Shown here: positions 35,205 to 43,333 of the stretch, in pieces
Layout of the letters: every line of letters starts with the position of its first letter
How positions within the stretch are numbered: the stretch's first letter is position 1
From: CBEULR01 sp965544035
GTDB lineage: Bacteria; Bacillota; Desulfotomaculia; Desulfotomaculales; Desulforudaceae
Reading direction: 5' to 3'
Assembly: GCA_965544035.1 (NCBI GenBank)
Contig: CBEULR010000003.1
Location: 127,332 to 191,331, forward strand
DNA: 64,000 nucleotides
Program-made: the position numbers and the translations under genes
The notes under the pieces: model-generated
Told to the model about the DNA's origin: nothing
The model's database searches: none
Seen by the model: the letters and a program-made list of their open reading frames with translations, nothing else

Positions 35205-36194
35205 ATGGAAAGCATTACAGACATTCAGAAAAAAGAACAAATCACCGGCGTTGCGGCCGCCTTGGGCGCTTACATAATGTGGGGGTTTCTCCCGCACTAC
35301 TGGAAGCTCGTTCAGGCCGTTCCCGCCATGGAAATTCTGGCCCATCGGATGGTGTGGTCCTTCGTTTTCCTGGTATGTCTGCTGCTCCTGTCCCGCAGCG
35401 TTCCGGCTTTTCTGAACGAAGTGCGCATCCTGCTCGGGCACCCGATGCAGGTCCTGGCCGTGGTGTTGGCGGCCGCACTCATCACCTGCAACTGGTTGAC
35501 CTACATCTGGGCGGTCAACGCCGGGCACGTGGTGGAATCCAGCCTGGGCTACTATATCAACCCGCTTGTCAGCGTCCTGCTGGCCATTCTGGTGCTCAGG
35601 GAAAAACTGTCCCTCTGGCAGATGGTCTCGTTTGCCCTGGCCGCCATCGGGGTCCTCATCATGACCATTAACTTCGGAACCTTCCCCTGGATCGCGCTGA
35701 CACTGGCCCTCACCTTCGGCCTGTACGGATTGATTAAAAAAATAATCTGTCTGGGGGCGATTACCGGGATCACCCTGGAAACCCTGCTCGTTTCCCCGTT
35801 TATGCTTGTCTACCTCGGCCATGTGCACAGCAGCGGGATCGGCGCCTTTGGAAACCTCTCCCCAACCGTCACCGGGCTGCTGATGGGCGCGGGAGTGGTC
35901 ACGGCAACACCGCTGCTCCTGTTCGCCGCGGCGACCAACCGTCTGCCGCTATCGTCCATAGGCTTTATGCAGTATATCGCGCCCACTCTGATGCTGATCC
36001 TGGGCGTCTTCCTCTATCGGGAACCGTTCACCGGCGTGCATCTGGCCTGCTTTGCCCTGATCTGGACGGCGCTGGCCATCTTCTCGCTGGCCTACACCAA
36101 GCCGTTCGTGGCCCTGGAGTCCCGCCTCAGGGGGCATAAGAACAGGGAAAACACGCAACAGAGTCTGAACATTAACAAGGGTGCAGGACACTAA
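35205..36194 (+). CDS. rarD: RarD-like EamA permease
   Basis: A 329-residue membrane protein with ten predicted helices in two EamA repeats; the start GVAAALGAYIMWGFLPHYWKL and the segments LAHRMVWS and NWLTYIWAVNAGHVVESSLG are RarD signatures. These drug/metabolite-superfamily transporters are annotated as chloramphenicol-sensitive proteins, but their true substrates are unknown. ATG 35205 has GGAG 9 bases upstream; ATG 35166 lacks a site. Its stop overlaps by four bases the stop of the convergent DsbA-family gene. Confidence 0.88.
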   Translation: MESITDIQKKEQITGVAAALGAYIMWGFLPHYWKLVQAVPAMEILAHRMVWSFVFLVCLLLLSRSVPAFLNEVRILLGHPMQVLAVVLAAALITCNWLTYIWAVNAGHVVESSLGYYINPLVSVLLAILVLREKLSLWQMVSFALAAIGVLIMTINFGTFPWIALTLALTFGLYGLIKKIICLGAITGITLETLLVSPFMLVYLGHVHSSGIGAFGNLSPTVTGLLMGAGVVTATPLLLFAAATNRLPLSSIGFMQYIAPTLMLILGVFLYREPFTGVHLACFALIWTALAIFSLAYTKPFVALESRLRGHKNRENTQQSLNINKGAGH

Positions 36195-36784
36195 CCATAG
36201 ACAGACTGCAGCACCTTTTGGAAATAAGCATAGTCCTTGATACCGGCAATACGCACATCGTCAATAAAGAAGGTCGGCAGCACACCCACTTCCATTTCCT
36301 GAGCCAGACGGCGGTTTTCCTCCACCACCGGCGTGTAAACCCCTTTGTCCAGGGCGTATTTCAGCGCATCCCGGTCCAAACCCAGGTCACCGGCGATCTC
36401 CAACAAGACCGGAACGCGGCCGATGTCCTGTCCCTCGGAGAAATACCGCCTAAAAACGGAGTCCCGAAACACCTCAGACCGGTTGTTTTCCCGGGCAAAC
36501 TCGGTCGCCTCCAAAGCCTTACGGGTGTTCGGCAGAATCTCATTTACCGTGAAAGCGATGCCGTATTCCCGGCCATGATCATTAAAGCGCCGGTAGACCC
36601 CTTCGATATCCACTCCGTTGGGCAACACATCCCGCACCCGGACGCCCGCCACCGGCGTCTCGGGATGCAGTTCAAAACCGATCCACTCTTCCTCAAAAAC
36701 AAACTCCCGCCGCAGCTTCTCGACAATACCCGTGCCGATATAGCAGTACGGTCAGGCATAGTCGGAAAATACCCTGATCTTCAT
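36191..36784 (-). CDS. DsbA/FrnE-family thiol oxidoreductase, predicted selenoprotein (UGA in UxxC)
   Basis: From ATG 36784 (GGGGTGA just upstream) the frame reads MKIRVFSDYA, then TGA at 36754-36752, then PYCYIGTGIVEKL and on to a full DsbA-like protein with the cis-Pro segment VGVLPTFFID. FrnE-type proteins have C-P-x-C at exactly this place, so the TGA replaces the first active-site Cys: a UPYC motif. Right after the TGA, CCGT/ACGG and CTG/CGG can form a stem with a 6-base loop, as a bacterial SECIS would. Total 197 residues counting Sec. A nonsense mutation is the alternative. The selenocysteine machinery is not in the window. Confidence 0.72.
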
Positions 36785-36948
36785 ACTCTCACCCCGCTCA
36801 GCAACCCGGCCCCATCCCCGGGCGGATGATCCGTTACCGTCCATTATCTCATAACAGCCGCTGCAGTAAAGATCATCGGGTCATAAATAAAACCGGAATT
36901 GGTAAACCTATAGTCGAAAACCAACTTACACCCAAAGGAGTTTTGCCG

Positions 36949-37437
36949 ATGAGTAAGAAAGTAGTTGCACTATTCCGGTCTCGAAATCAGGCCGAGGAGG
37001 CCGTCAACGGCTTGCGCCGGGAAGGCTTCGAACGTGAGATTTCGGTGGTGGCCAAAGACGACAAGCGCAACAACCGGGGAAATAATGATCAAGGTATGCA
37101 GATGTCCAATGATACCGTGACCGACGGGACGGCAACGGGCGGTGCCATCGGCGGCCTTGCCGGTCTGGCCGTTGGCGCCGGCGCTCTGGCGATTCCCGGT
37201 CTGGGACCGATCATTGCCGCCGGACCAATTGCCGGCGCTCTCTCTGGGGCCGCCGCCGGCGGCATCGGCGGCGCCCTGGTCGATCTGGGCATTCCGCAGG
37301 CCGAAACCAAGCGTCTGGAGGAAGGCATCAGGCAGGGCAAGACCCTGGTTTCCGTGGAATGCGCCGATGACCAGGCCGACAGGTGCCGGGAGATTCTGCA
37401 GAACAGCGGCGCGGATGAGGTCAAGATCCACGGGTAA
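36949..37437 (+). CDS. General stress protein (YflT/GSP17M-like) with glycine zipper
   Basis: A 162-residue protein beginning KKVVALFRSRNQAEEAVNGL, the start of the heat-induced stress protein YflT domain, followed by a glycine-rich hydrophobic stretch (TGGAIGGLAGLAVGAGALAI) that may insert in or lie on the membrane, and ending with GKTLVSVECADDQADRCREI. ATG 36949 has AAAGGAG 8 bases upstream. Function not known. Monocistronic, with a terminator. Confidence 0.8.
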   Translation: MSKKVVALFRSRNQAEEAVNGLRREGFEREISVVAKDDKRNNRGNNDQGMQMSNDTVTDGTATGGAIGGLAGLAVGAGALAIPGLGPIIAAGPIAGALSGAAAGGIGGALVDLGIPQAETKRLEEGIRQGKTLVSVECADDQADRCREILQNSGADEVKIHG

Positions 37438-37460
37438 AGCCGTAAATCAGTGTGCACACA

Positions 37461-37496
37461 AAAGGGGCTGGTCGCCATCAGGCACCAGCCTCTTTT
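37461..37496 (+). terminator. Rho-independent terminator of the stress-protein gene
   Basis: AAAGGGGCTGGT (37461-37472) pairs with ACCAGCCTCTTTT (37484-37496), followed by AGTTTTT. Confidence 0.85.
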
Positions 37497-37585
37497 AGTT
37501 TTTCACGCTCTACGCCTGAGGGCCCACGGCCGTAAAACAATGCTATTATAAGGATAAAGACTTCTAGGTTCAGGAGGTTGACCTT

Positions 37586-38005
37586 ATGAAATCCTACCGT
37601 AAGGAATTGCTGTTCCACACCAGAACACGGCGCGCTTTCATCAACATCACGCCACAGGTGGAAGAGGCCCTCGCCGAAAGCGGTATCCGCGAGGGGCTGT
37701 GTCTGGTAAACGCTATGCACATCACGGCCAGCGTCTTCATCAACGACGACGAATCCGGACTGCACCGCGATTTCGAGCGCTGGCTGGAAAAGCTGGCCCC
37801 CGAGAAGCCCTACGCTCAATACGATCACAACCGCCCCCACGAGGGTAATGCCGACGCGCATCTGAAACGCTCGGTAATGGGACGTGAAGTGGTGGTGGCC
37901 GTCACCGACGGCCGATTGGACTTCGGGACCTGGGAACAAATCTTCTACGGTGAATTCGACGGGCGGCGGGACAAGCGGGTACTGGTGAAGATCATCGGGG
38001 AGTAG
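37586..38005 (+). CDS. yjbQ: YjbQ/UPF0047 family protein
   Basis: A 139-residue protein matching the UPF0047 family along its length: TRTRRAFINITPQVEEAL, the metal-binding ALHITAS-type segment NAMHITASVFIND, NADAHLKRSVMGREVV and the final GTWEQIFYGEFDGRRDKRV. E. coli YjbQ has weak thiamine-phosphate synthase activity and complements thiE defects; the physiological role is unclear. AGGAGG lies 8 bases before ATG 37586. Followed by two hairpins. Confidence 0.92.
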   Translation: MKSYRKELLFHTRTRRAFINITPQVEEALAESGIREGLCLVNAMHITASVFINDDESGLHRDFERWLEKLAPEKPYAQYDHNRPHEGNADAHLKRSVMGREVVVAVTDGRLDFGTWEQIFYGEFDGRRDKRVLVKIIGE

Positions 38006-38025
38006 CCGCCGGCCGATCGAAAACG

Positions 38026-38054
38026 CCCCGGCGCGCCCCTGCCGGGGATTGTTT
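38026..38054 (+). terminator. First hairpin after yjbQ
   Basis: CCCCGGC (38026-38032) / GCCGGGG (38041-38047), then ATTGTTTT. Confidence 0.75.
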
Positions 38055-38074
38055 TCCTGTAACCCTGCAAGCAG

Positions 38075-38107
38075 GCTCCGGGCCATTCCGGCCCGGAGCT
38101 TGTTTCC
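38075..38107 (+). terminator. Second hairpin after yjbQ
   Basis: A 10-bp stem GCTCCGGGCC (38075-38084) / GGCCCGGAGC (38090-38099), 5-base loop, then TTGTTTCC. Two hairpins in tandem insulate the next gene. Confidence 0.75.
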
Positions 38108-38216
38108 TTCCAATATGGTCACAAGCCTTCTATCTTGTCATAATGTGCTCACGCAAGGGCACATTTTGTGTTCTGCGGGCCGGTGTGATACAACTGTGTT
38201 GTGAGGAGGAACGAGG

Positions 38217-38744
38217 ATGCCAAAGGCACGAAAGATGCTCAATGACTGGGACGCGCCGTATATCCAGTCACTCGTGAAACTGATTGAAACGCAGAGCGCG
38301 TCCACGCTGGCGCATTGGGCGCTCGATTATGCCGAGCGGGTTATACTGCCCCTGTGGAGCAAGCACTACCCGCAGGACCTGCGTCCGCGCAATGCCCTGA
38401 ACTCTGCCCGGGAGTATCTGGCGGGAACCATGAAACTGCCGGAAGCCAAGGCGGCAATCCGCGAGTGCCAGGCGGCCGCCCGCGAAACCGGCGCGAACCC
38501 GGTTGCGCAAGCCGCGGCGAGGGCGATCGGCCAGTGCGCGTCGACGGTTTACTCCCCCAAAGCCTGTATCGGACTCCCCCTCTATGGAGCGATAGCGGTG
38601 GCGTACGACACTCTCGGAACCAAGGCTCCGTGGGAACAGGTGGAGCAATGTGCCGCCGACGAGTGCGGCCGGATGCGTGACGCGCTGCGCGCCGTGGCCG
38701 TTGACAACGAGCCCAACCCGGCCAAGATTGACTGGAACTGTTGA
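38217..38744 (+). CDS. Imm5-like putative immunity protein
   Basis: A 175-residue helical protein. The features ALDYAERVILPLWSKHYP, RPRNALNSAREYLAGTMKLP and AIGQCASTVYSPKACIGLPL match the 'putative immunity protein / imm-5' group, in which repeated helices surround an AAR..GQ..AT segment. The name comes from genomic linkage to polymorphic toxins; here no toxin gene is adjacent. GAGGAGG lies upstream of ATG 38217. It converges with an AraC-type regulator. Confidence 0.65.
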   Translation: MPKARKMLNDWDAPYIQSLVKLIETQSASTLAHWALDYAERVILPLWSKHYPQDLRPRNALNSAREYLAGTMKLPEAKAAIRECQAAARETGANPVAQAAARAIGQCASTVYSPKACIGLPLYGAIAVAYDTLGTKAPWEQVEQCAADECGRMRDALRAVAVDNEPNPAKIDWNC

Positions 38745-38755
38745 CGACCAACACT

Positions 38756-39619
38756 TCATTTCTTCCGAACCGGTATCCAAATCTCACTATAGGCCCAGTC
38801 TTTCTTGTGTTCATCCATTCTGGTAAACGAAAAAGAAGGGGCATCGATCACTTCGTAATCGGACGAAGGAAGCCACTGGGCATATATGTTGGCCATTGTG
38901 GTCTGTAATGTAGAAGGGAACGGTCCCTCATTCGGGAATATGGCCCAAGTGCAGGCCTCGACCGGCACTTTTTCCAGCCGGTCACTCACTTCGTTCTTCG
39001 TCGTTAGAACACCAATCAGGTGGGTCAAATATCCCTCTTCTTTTAAGAACTTGGCGTCCGCATCCCAAGAAGCGTTGACCACTTCATAAGGCTCTATATT
39101 CTGGAGAGAGTGCATCTCCGCTCTTTGCTCTTCCGTAATGCTTTCAGCAAGCTTTACGATCTCGTTATTAACACCCTCAAACTGCATCGGCACGCGTTTG
39201 CTCACGCCGACCAGATTGAACGCGGGCCTGTCTTCAATTCTGTACTCCATAGCGATTCCTCCCTTAACTGTGATTATGAACGAAAGCTTGGGGAAAGACT
39301 TGCTGATGCCCTTTCTTGCCACATCCGAGGGCAAGAAGCCGCTCCACTTCTTAAAAGCCCGGGTAAAACCGTCCACCGACTGATAGCCATACTTGTAAGC
39401 CACATCGGTTACCTTTTCCCCGCGCAAGAGATCCTTATTCGCCTCGGACAGCCGGCGGTTCTTGATGTATTCGCTAAGCGTCAGCCCGGAAAGATAAAAG
39501 AATATCTTTCGAAAGTGATAGTCCGAAACCCCGGCGTATTCGGAGATTCTCTCCAGGGAAAGGTCATCGGTCAAATGATCTTCGATATAGTCGATCACTT
39601 GGTTTAATTCCCTTAACAA
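38756..39619 (-). CDS. AraC-family regulator with GyrI-like effector domain
   Basis: About 287 residues: an N-terminal pair of AraC HTH motifs (LSLERISEYAGVSDYHFRKI and VTDVAYKYGYQSVDGFTRAF) and a C-terminal GyrI/SOUL-like small-molecule-binding domain (EYRIEDRPAFNLVGVSKRVP to SEIWIPVRK). This layout is that of Rob- or YdeE-type drug-responsive activators. TTG 39619 is chosen with GGGGGGAG 6 bases upstream; a longer GTG-started reading has no site. Targets unknown. Confidence 0.88.
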   Translation of the reverse strand: MLRELNQVIDYIEDHLTDDLSLERISEYAGVSDYHFRKIFFYLSGLTLSEYIKNRRLSEANKDLLRGEKVTDVAYKYGYQSVDGFTRAFKKWSGFLPSDVARKGISKSFPKLSFIITVKGGIAMEYRIEDRPAFNLVGVSKRVPMQFEGVNNEIVKLAESITEEQRAEMHSLQNIEPYEVVNASWDADAKFLKEEGYLTHLIGVLTTKNEVSDRLEKVPVEACTWAIFPNEGPFPSTLQTTMANIYAQWLPSSDYEVIDAPSFSFTRMDEHKKDWAYSEIWIPVRKK

Positions 39620-39853
39620 TTGTCTCTCCCCCCTTTCACCTCTACATACTACCAAACCTGTTCCGGCGATGCTCGACGTTTTTCATACAAAAAATATCGG
39701 GTACTACTACCGGAAACCCGATGGAGATATTATCTGACAGGTGTTGAAAAAACAACCGCCCCAAATGGCAAGGTCTTACGGCCATCAAGGGCGGCTCCCA
39801 GCAGCTGAGGACGGTTACCTACAGGCTCTTTGTCACTTACCCCAATATCATGC

Positions 39854-40591
39854 TCAGTAGGCGTACAACCGTCCGTACGGCCGGTGTGAAGAGGGCAACA
39901 GTTTTACGAACGGCCGGTCCTTGATCTGTGACTGATCATACCCGAAACGCCGGCAGAACTCATCAATAATGGGATTCAGCAGTTCCCAGTCGCCGTCATC
40001 CGTTTCAAACACGCGCGGTTCGGCGCCGATGCGGTGCTCGTCGACGGGCCCGCGCAGGTAGATGACCCCGCCATGCATCCCCGTACCGAGATAATCACCG
40101 GCCACCGGTTCATCCGGCGCGCAGTTCAGGCCAAGGATAACCGCGATTCCACCGGCCATGTATTCACCGAAAAACCGCCCCGCCCTGCCGCCCACGACAA
40201 GCAGCGGGACCATATCCTGATACTGCTTCATGTGGATCCCGGCACGGTAGCCGGCATTTCCGGAAATAAGAACCTTGCCGCCCCGCATCCCGTAGCCCAA
40301 AACATCACCGGCATTACCGCCGACCACGATCGTACCTGCATTCATGGTGTTGGCCACACCATCCTGCGCATTACCATTGACAATAACACAGGGGCCGTTC
40401 ATAAAGGCGCCCAGGTCATTACCGGGCACTCCGTTAATCCGGATCAGGACATCTTCATCCATCCCCGCACCGATATAGCGCTGCCCGTTAACGTTATCCA
40501 GTATGATTTCGGCTTCCCCGGTTCGGACCGCGTCCCTGATCATCCGGTTCAGCTCGCGGTAATGGACGTCACGCGCATTCATTATCCGCAT
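39854..40591 (-). CDS. Glutamate synthase, GXGXG (C-terminal) domain subunit
   Basis: A 245-residue stand-alone version of the beta-helix domain that closes the glutamate synthase large subunit. It shows the repeated G-x-x-x-G pattern: GRAGRFFGEYMAGGIAVILG and GNAGDVLGYGMRGGKVLISG. In three-piece enzymes this part is structural and helps form the ammonia tunnel. It begins three bases after the FMN subunit stop, at the end of the operon that starts with the amidotransferase gene. Confidence 0.9.
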   Translation of the reverse strand: MRIMNARDVHYRELNRMIRDAVRTGEAEIILDNVNGQRYIGAGMDEDVLIRINGVPGNDLGAFMNGPCVIVNGNAQDGVANTMNAGTIVVGGNAGDVLGYGMRGGKVLISGNAGYRAGIHMKQYQDMVPLLVVGGRAGRFFGEYMAGGIAVILGLNCAPDEPVAGDYLGTGMHGGVIYLRGPVDEHRIGAEPRVFETDDGDWELLNPIIDEFCRRFGYDQSQIKDRPFVKLLPSSHRPYGRLYAY

Positions 40592-40594
40592 CGT

Positions 40595-42199
40595 TTACGC
40601 CCCCTCGCCGGCAGGTTTGATACCCAGGAGATTCAGTTCCTGCTCCGAAAGACCGATCCCGCGCAGACGCAGGCGGTTGCCGCGCAGGCTCTCGATCGAG
40701 TTCAGACCCAGCGCCCCCAGGATCTCCTTCAGCTCGCGAGACCAGGCGCGCAGCAGGTTGGTGAGGAGCCGGGCGCCGCGTTCCGGATCAAGACGCGCGG
40801 CCAGTTCCGGGCGCTGCGTGGCGATTCCCCAGCTGCAGTTTCCGGTGAAACAGCTCTGGCAAACGTGACACCCCAGGGCAATTAGAGCCGCGGTGCCGAT
40901 TGACACGGCATCTGCTCCCAGCGCGATCGCCTTGGCCACATCTCCCGAATGCCTGATGCCTCCCGAGGCCACAATCGACACCCGGTTCCGGATACCCTCC
41001 CGGCGCAGCCGCTCATCGACTGTGGCCAGCGCCATTTCAATCGGAATGCCTACGTGGTCGCGGATGATAAGCGGGGCCGCGCCCGTTCCTCCCCGGAAAC
41101 CGTCTATGGTGATGATGTCGGCGCCGGCCCGTGCAACACCGCTGGCGATCGCGGCCACGTTGTGCACGGCGGCGATCTTGACCGAAACCGGCTTGGTGTA
41201 CTCGGTCGCTTCCTTGATTGCGTAAATCAGCTGCGCCAGGTCTTCAATCGAATAGATGTCGTGGTGCGGCGCCGGGGAAATGGCGTCACTGCCGATCGGG
41301 ATCATCCTGGTCGCAGAGACTCCGGCATCGACTTTTTCCCCCGGCAGGTGCCCGCCGATCCCGGGTTTGGCACCCTGACCGATCTTGATTTCCACCACCC
41401 GGCCCCGGCGCAGGTAATCCGAACTCACACCGAAACGGCCGGAGGCCACCTGCACCACCATATGATCGGCGTACGGGTACAGGTCGGTATGCATCCCGCC
41501 TTCGCCTGTATTCGCCAGGGTTCCGGCTGCTTGGGCGGCCATGGCGAACGCCTTTTGCACATTCAGGCTGACCGCACCGTAGGACATAGCCGGGAACATA
41601 ATCGGTGTTTCAAGTTGCACGTGGGGCGGCAGCTCGGTCAGCAGACGGAAACCTCCGTCAGGGGTACGCTCAAATTGAAGATCGTCCGGGCACGCCCCGA
41701 GAAAAGTGCGCAGTTCCATGGGCTCACGCAGCGGGTCGATGGACGGGTTGGTGACCTGGCATGCGTCCAGCACCATATGGTCGAAGTAACTGAAGTAGGC
41801 CTTATCATTGCCCGATCCGGTCAGCAGGACACCGCCCGTCTTGGCCTGCAGCCGAATATTCCGCATGTGGTGTGCCGCCCAGTGTTCATTGGCCCTGTAG
41901 GCGGCCGGGTTTTTTACCACGCTGATGGCGCCTTCAGGACAGTGTACCACGCAGTAGTGGCACTGGCGGCAGCGGCGGTTGTCGGCCACAATGTGGTTTT
42001 CCGTGACCTGCACCACGCGCTGATAGACAATTTCAAGATCCTCCCGGCCGTGCTTAAAAACACTCATCTTGTCGCGCCAGTCATCATGGGCCCATTTCAG
42101 CGCACCGAACCCGCAGCCGCGTATACACTGCCCACAGCGCCGGCAGCTGTTGCGGTCAACCCTGATTATATATTCCGGCGGCAAGAAGCTCTCAGCCAA
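40595..42199 (-). CDS. gltB: Glutamate synthase, ferredoxin plus FMN (central) subunit
   Basis: A 534-residue protein with two N-terminal 4Fe-4S motifs (CRRCGQCIRGC, CRQCHYCVVHCP) and an FMN-binding TIM barrel including GGIRHSGDVAKAIALGADAV and the 3Fe-4S cysteines of CHVCQSCFTGNCSWGIATQ. It should reduce 2-oxoglutarate plus tunnelled ammonia to glutamate. TTG 42199 is preferred because GGGGGG lies about 7 bases upstream; it overlaps the end of the amidotransferase gene by eight bases. No NADPH-oxidising beta subunit is nearby, so ferredoxin may be the donor. Confidence 0.93.
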   Translation of the reverse strand: MAESFLPPEYIIRVDRNSCRRCGQCIRGCGFGALKWAHDDWRDKMSVFKHGREDLEIVYQRVVQVTENHIVADNRRCRQCHYCVVHCPEGAISVVKNPAAYRANEHWAAHHMRNIRLQAKTGGVLLTGSGNDKAYFSYFDHMVLDACQVTNPSIDPLREPMELRTFLGACPDDLQFERTPDGGFRLLTELPPHVQLETPIMFPAMSYGAVSLNVQKAFAMAAQAAGTLANTGEGGMHTDLYPYADHMVVQVASGRFGVSSDYLRRGRVVEIKIGQGAKPGIGGHLPGEKVDAGVSATRMIPIGSDAISPAPHHDIYSIEDLAQLIYAIKEATEYTKPVSVKIAAVHNVAAIASGVARAGADIITIDGFRGGTGAAPLIIRDHVGIPIEMALATVDERLRREGIRNRVSIVASGGIRHSGDVAKAIALGADAVSIGTAALIALGCHVCQSCFTGNCSWGIATQRPELAARLDPERGARLLTNLLRAWSRELKEILGALGLNSIESLRGNRLRLRGIGLSEQELNLLGIKPAGEGA

Positions 42200-43292
42200 C
42201 GGCCACACCCCCCTGATCCAGCTCCACCAGAGCCATCTCACCGGCCCGGACCTCCCAGATCTCTTCCAGATCACCAACAATGCCGCGGATGGCACTCTCC
42301 TCACTGCCCATCAGGACATACTCGCCGCTCCGGCCGCAGATTAACGGGCGCAGCTTGATGCGGTCGTTGAGACCCAGCATCCCCCCGCTGAAGGCTACAA
42401 TGATGCTGAAAGGACCATTGAGCATCGCCGGGCCGTACACCATCCGGATGGCCTGATGCAGCGCCCGGTCCCGTTCCGGCATGCGGTCGATATCTTTCCA
42501 GAACGGAGGGGCCAATGCTTTGGCCACTAGTGGAAGCGGCACTCCCTGACGGCGGTGCAGAAGATCGAACAGATAAGCCACCACCTCGGTATCGGTCTGC
42601 AGGTTCAGATGGTACCCGAACATCTCCAGATAACGCTTGTTGATCCCGTATGAAGAGACCTCACCGTTGTGAACAACAGTCCAGTCCAGGATCCCGAAAG
42701 GATGAGCCCCGCCCCACCAGCCCGGAGTATTCGTCGGAAACCGGCCGTGCGCCGTCCACAGATAGCCTTCGTATTCCTCCAGGCGAAAGTATCGTCCAAT
42801 ATCCTCCGGATAGCCGACCCCCTTGAAGACGCCCATATTGCGGCCGGCGGACAGCACCCAGGCGTCTTCAATACTACTGTTCACAGTCCCCGTCGCCCAA
42901 GCCAGGTAGTCGGTCTCATCCTGTCCGTGGAGTTCATCCGGCAAACCAGGCCGGACACGGACAAAGTACCGCCGGAACTCCGGCGGATTGATGATCGAGA
43001 CCATTGGCCGGGTCGGGATCGGTTCACTGTGCTCGACCACGAAATGTTTTTGGATAAAGGATTCGGCATCGGACCGCCCCCTGTCCGATTCGAACAGCAG
43101 GTGCAGCGCGTAAAGCTCCTGAAACTCCGGATAGATGCCGTACGCCGCAAATCCGCCACCCAGACCGTTGGACCGTTCGTGCATACGACTTATGGATGTG
43201 ATAATGGCCTCTCCGTTGAATCGAACCCCTTTTACGTGCATAACCGCACTGATTGCACAACCGGATGGGATTCTGACCATTCCCTCTCTCAT
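42192..43292 (-). CDS. Glutamate synthase, glutamine amidotransferase (class II) subunit
   Basis: About 366 residues forming a class II glutaminase domain: the cysteine in RIPSGCAISAV, then WTAHGRFPTNTPGWWGGAHP and WTVVHNGEVSSYG, which line the glutamine site. In class II enzymes the nucleophile is the mature N-terminal Cys; here seven or more residues precede it, so either cleavage or another arrangement is needed, as in other stand-alone GltB1 proteins. Start is ATG 43292 or ATG 43280. First gene of the split glutamate synthase, about 40 bases after glnA. Confidence 0.88.
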   Translation of the reverse strand: MREGMVRIPSGCAISAVMHVKGVRFNGEAIITSISRMHERSNGLGGGFAAYGIYPEFQELYALHLLFESDRGRSDAESFIQKHFVVEHSEPIPTRPMVSIINPPEFRRYFVRVRPGLPDELHGQDETDYLAWATGTVNSSIEDAWVLSAGRNMGVFKGVGYPEDIGRYFRLEEYEGYLWTAHGRFPTNTPGWWGGAHPFGILDWTVVHNGEVSSYGINKRYLEMFGYHLNLQTDTEVVAYLFDLLHRRQGVPLPLVAKALAPPFWKDIDRMPERDRALHQAIRMVYGPAMLNGPFSIIVAFSGGMLGLNDRIKLRPLICGRSGEYVLMGSEESAIRGIVGDLEEIWEVRAGEMALVELDQGGVAVG

Positions 43293-43333
43293 TATGAACA
43301 CCTACCTTAAATTCTGCAGGGTAACGGTACGGA

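Noticed and set aside
40949..42358. 469-codon plus-strand open frame
   Set aside because: Shadow of the glutamate synthase FMN subunit gene, whose Fe-S and FMN motifs are clear.
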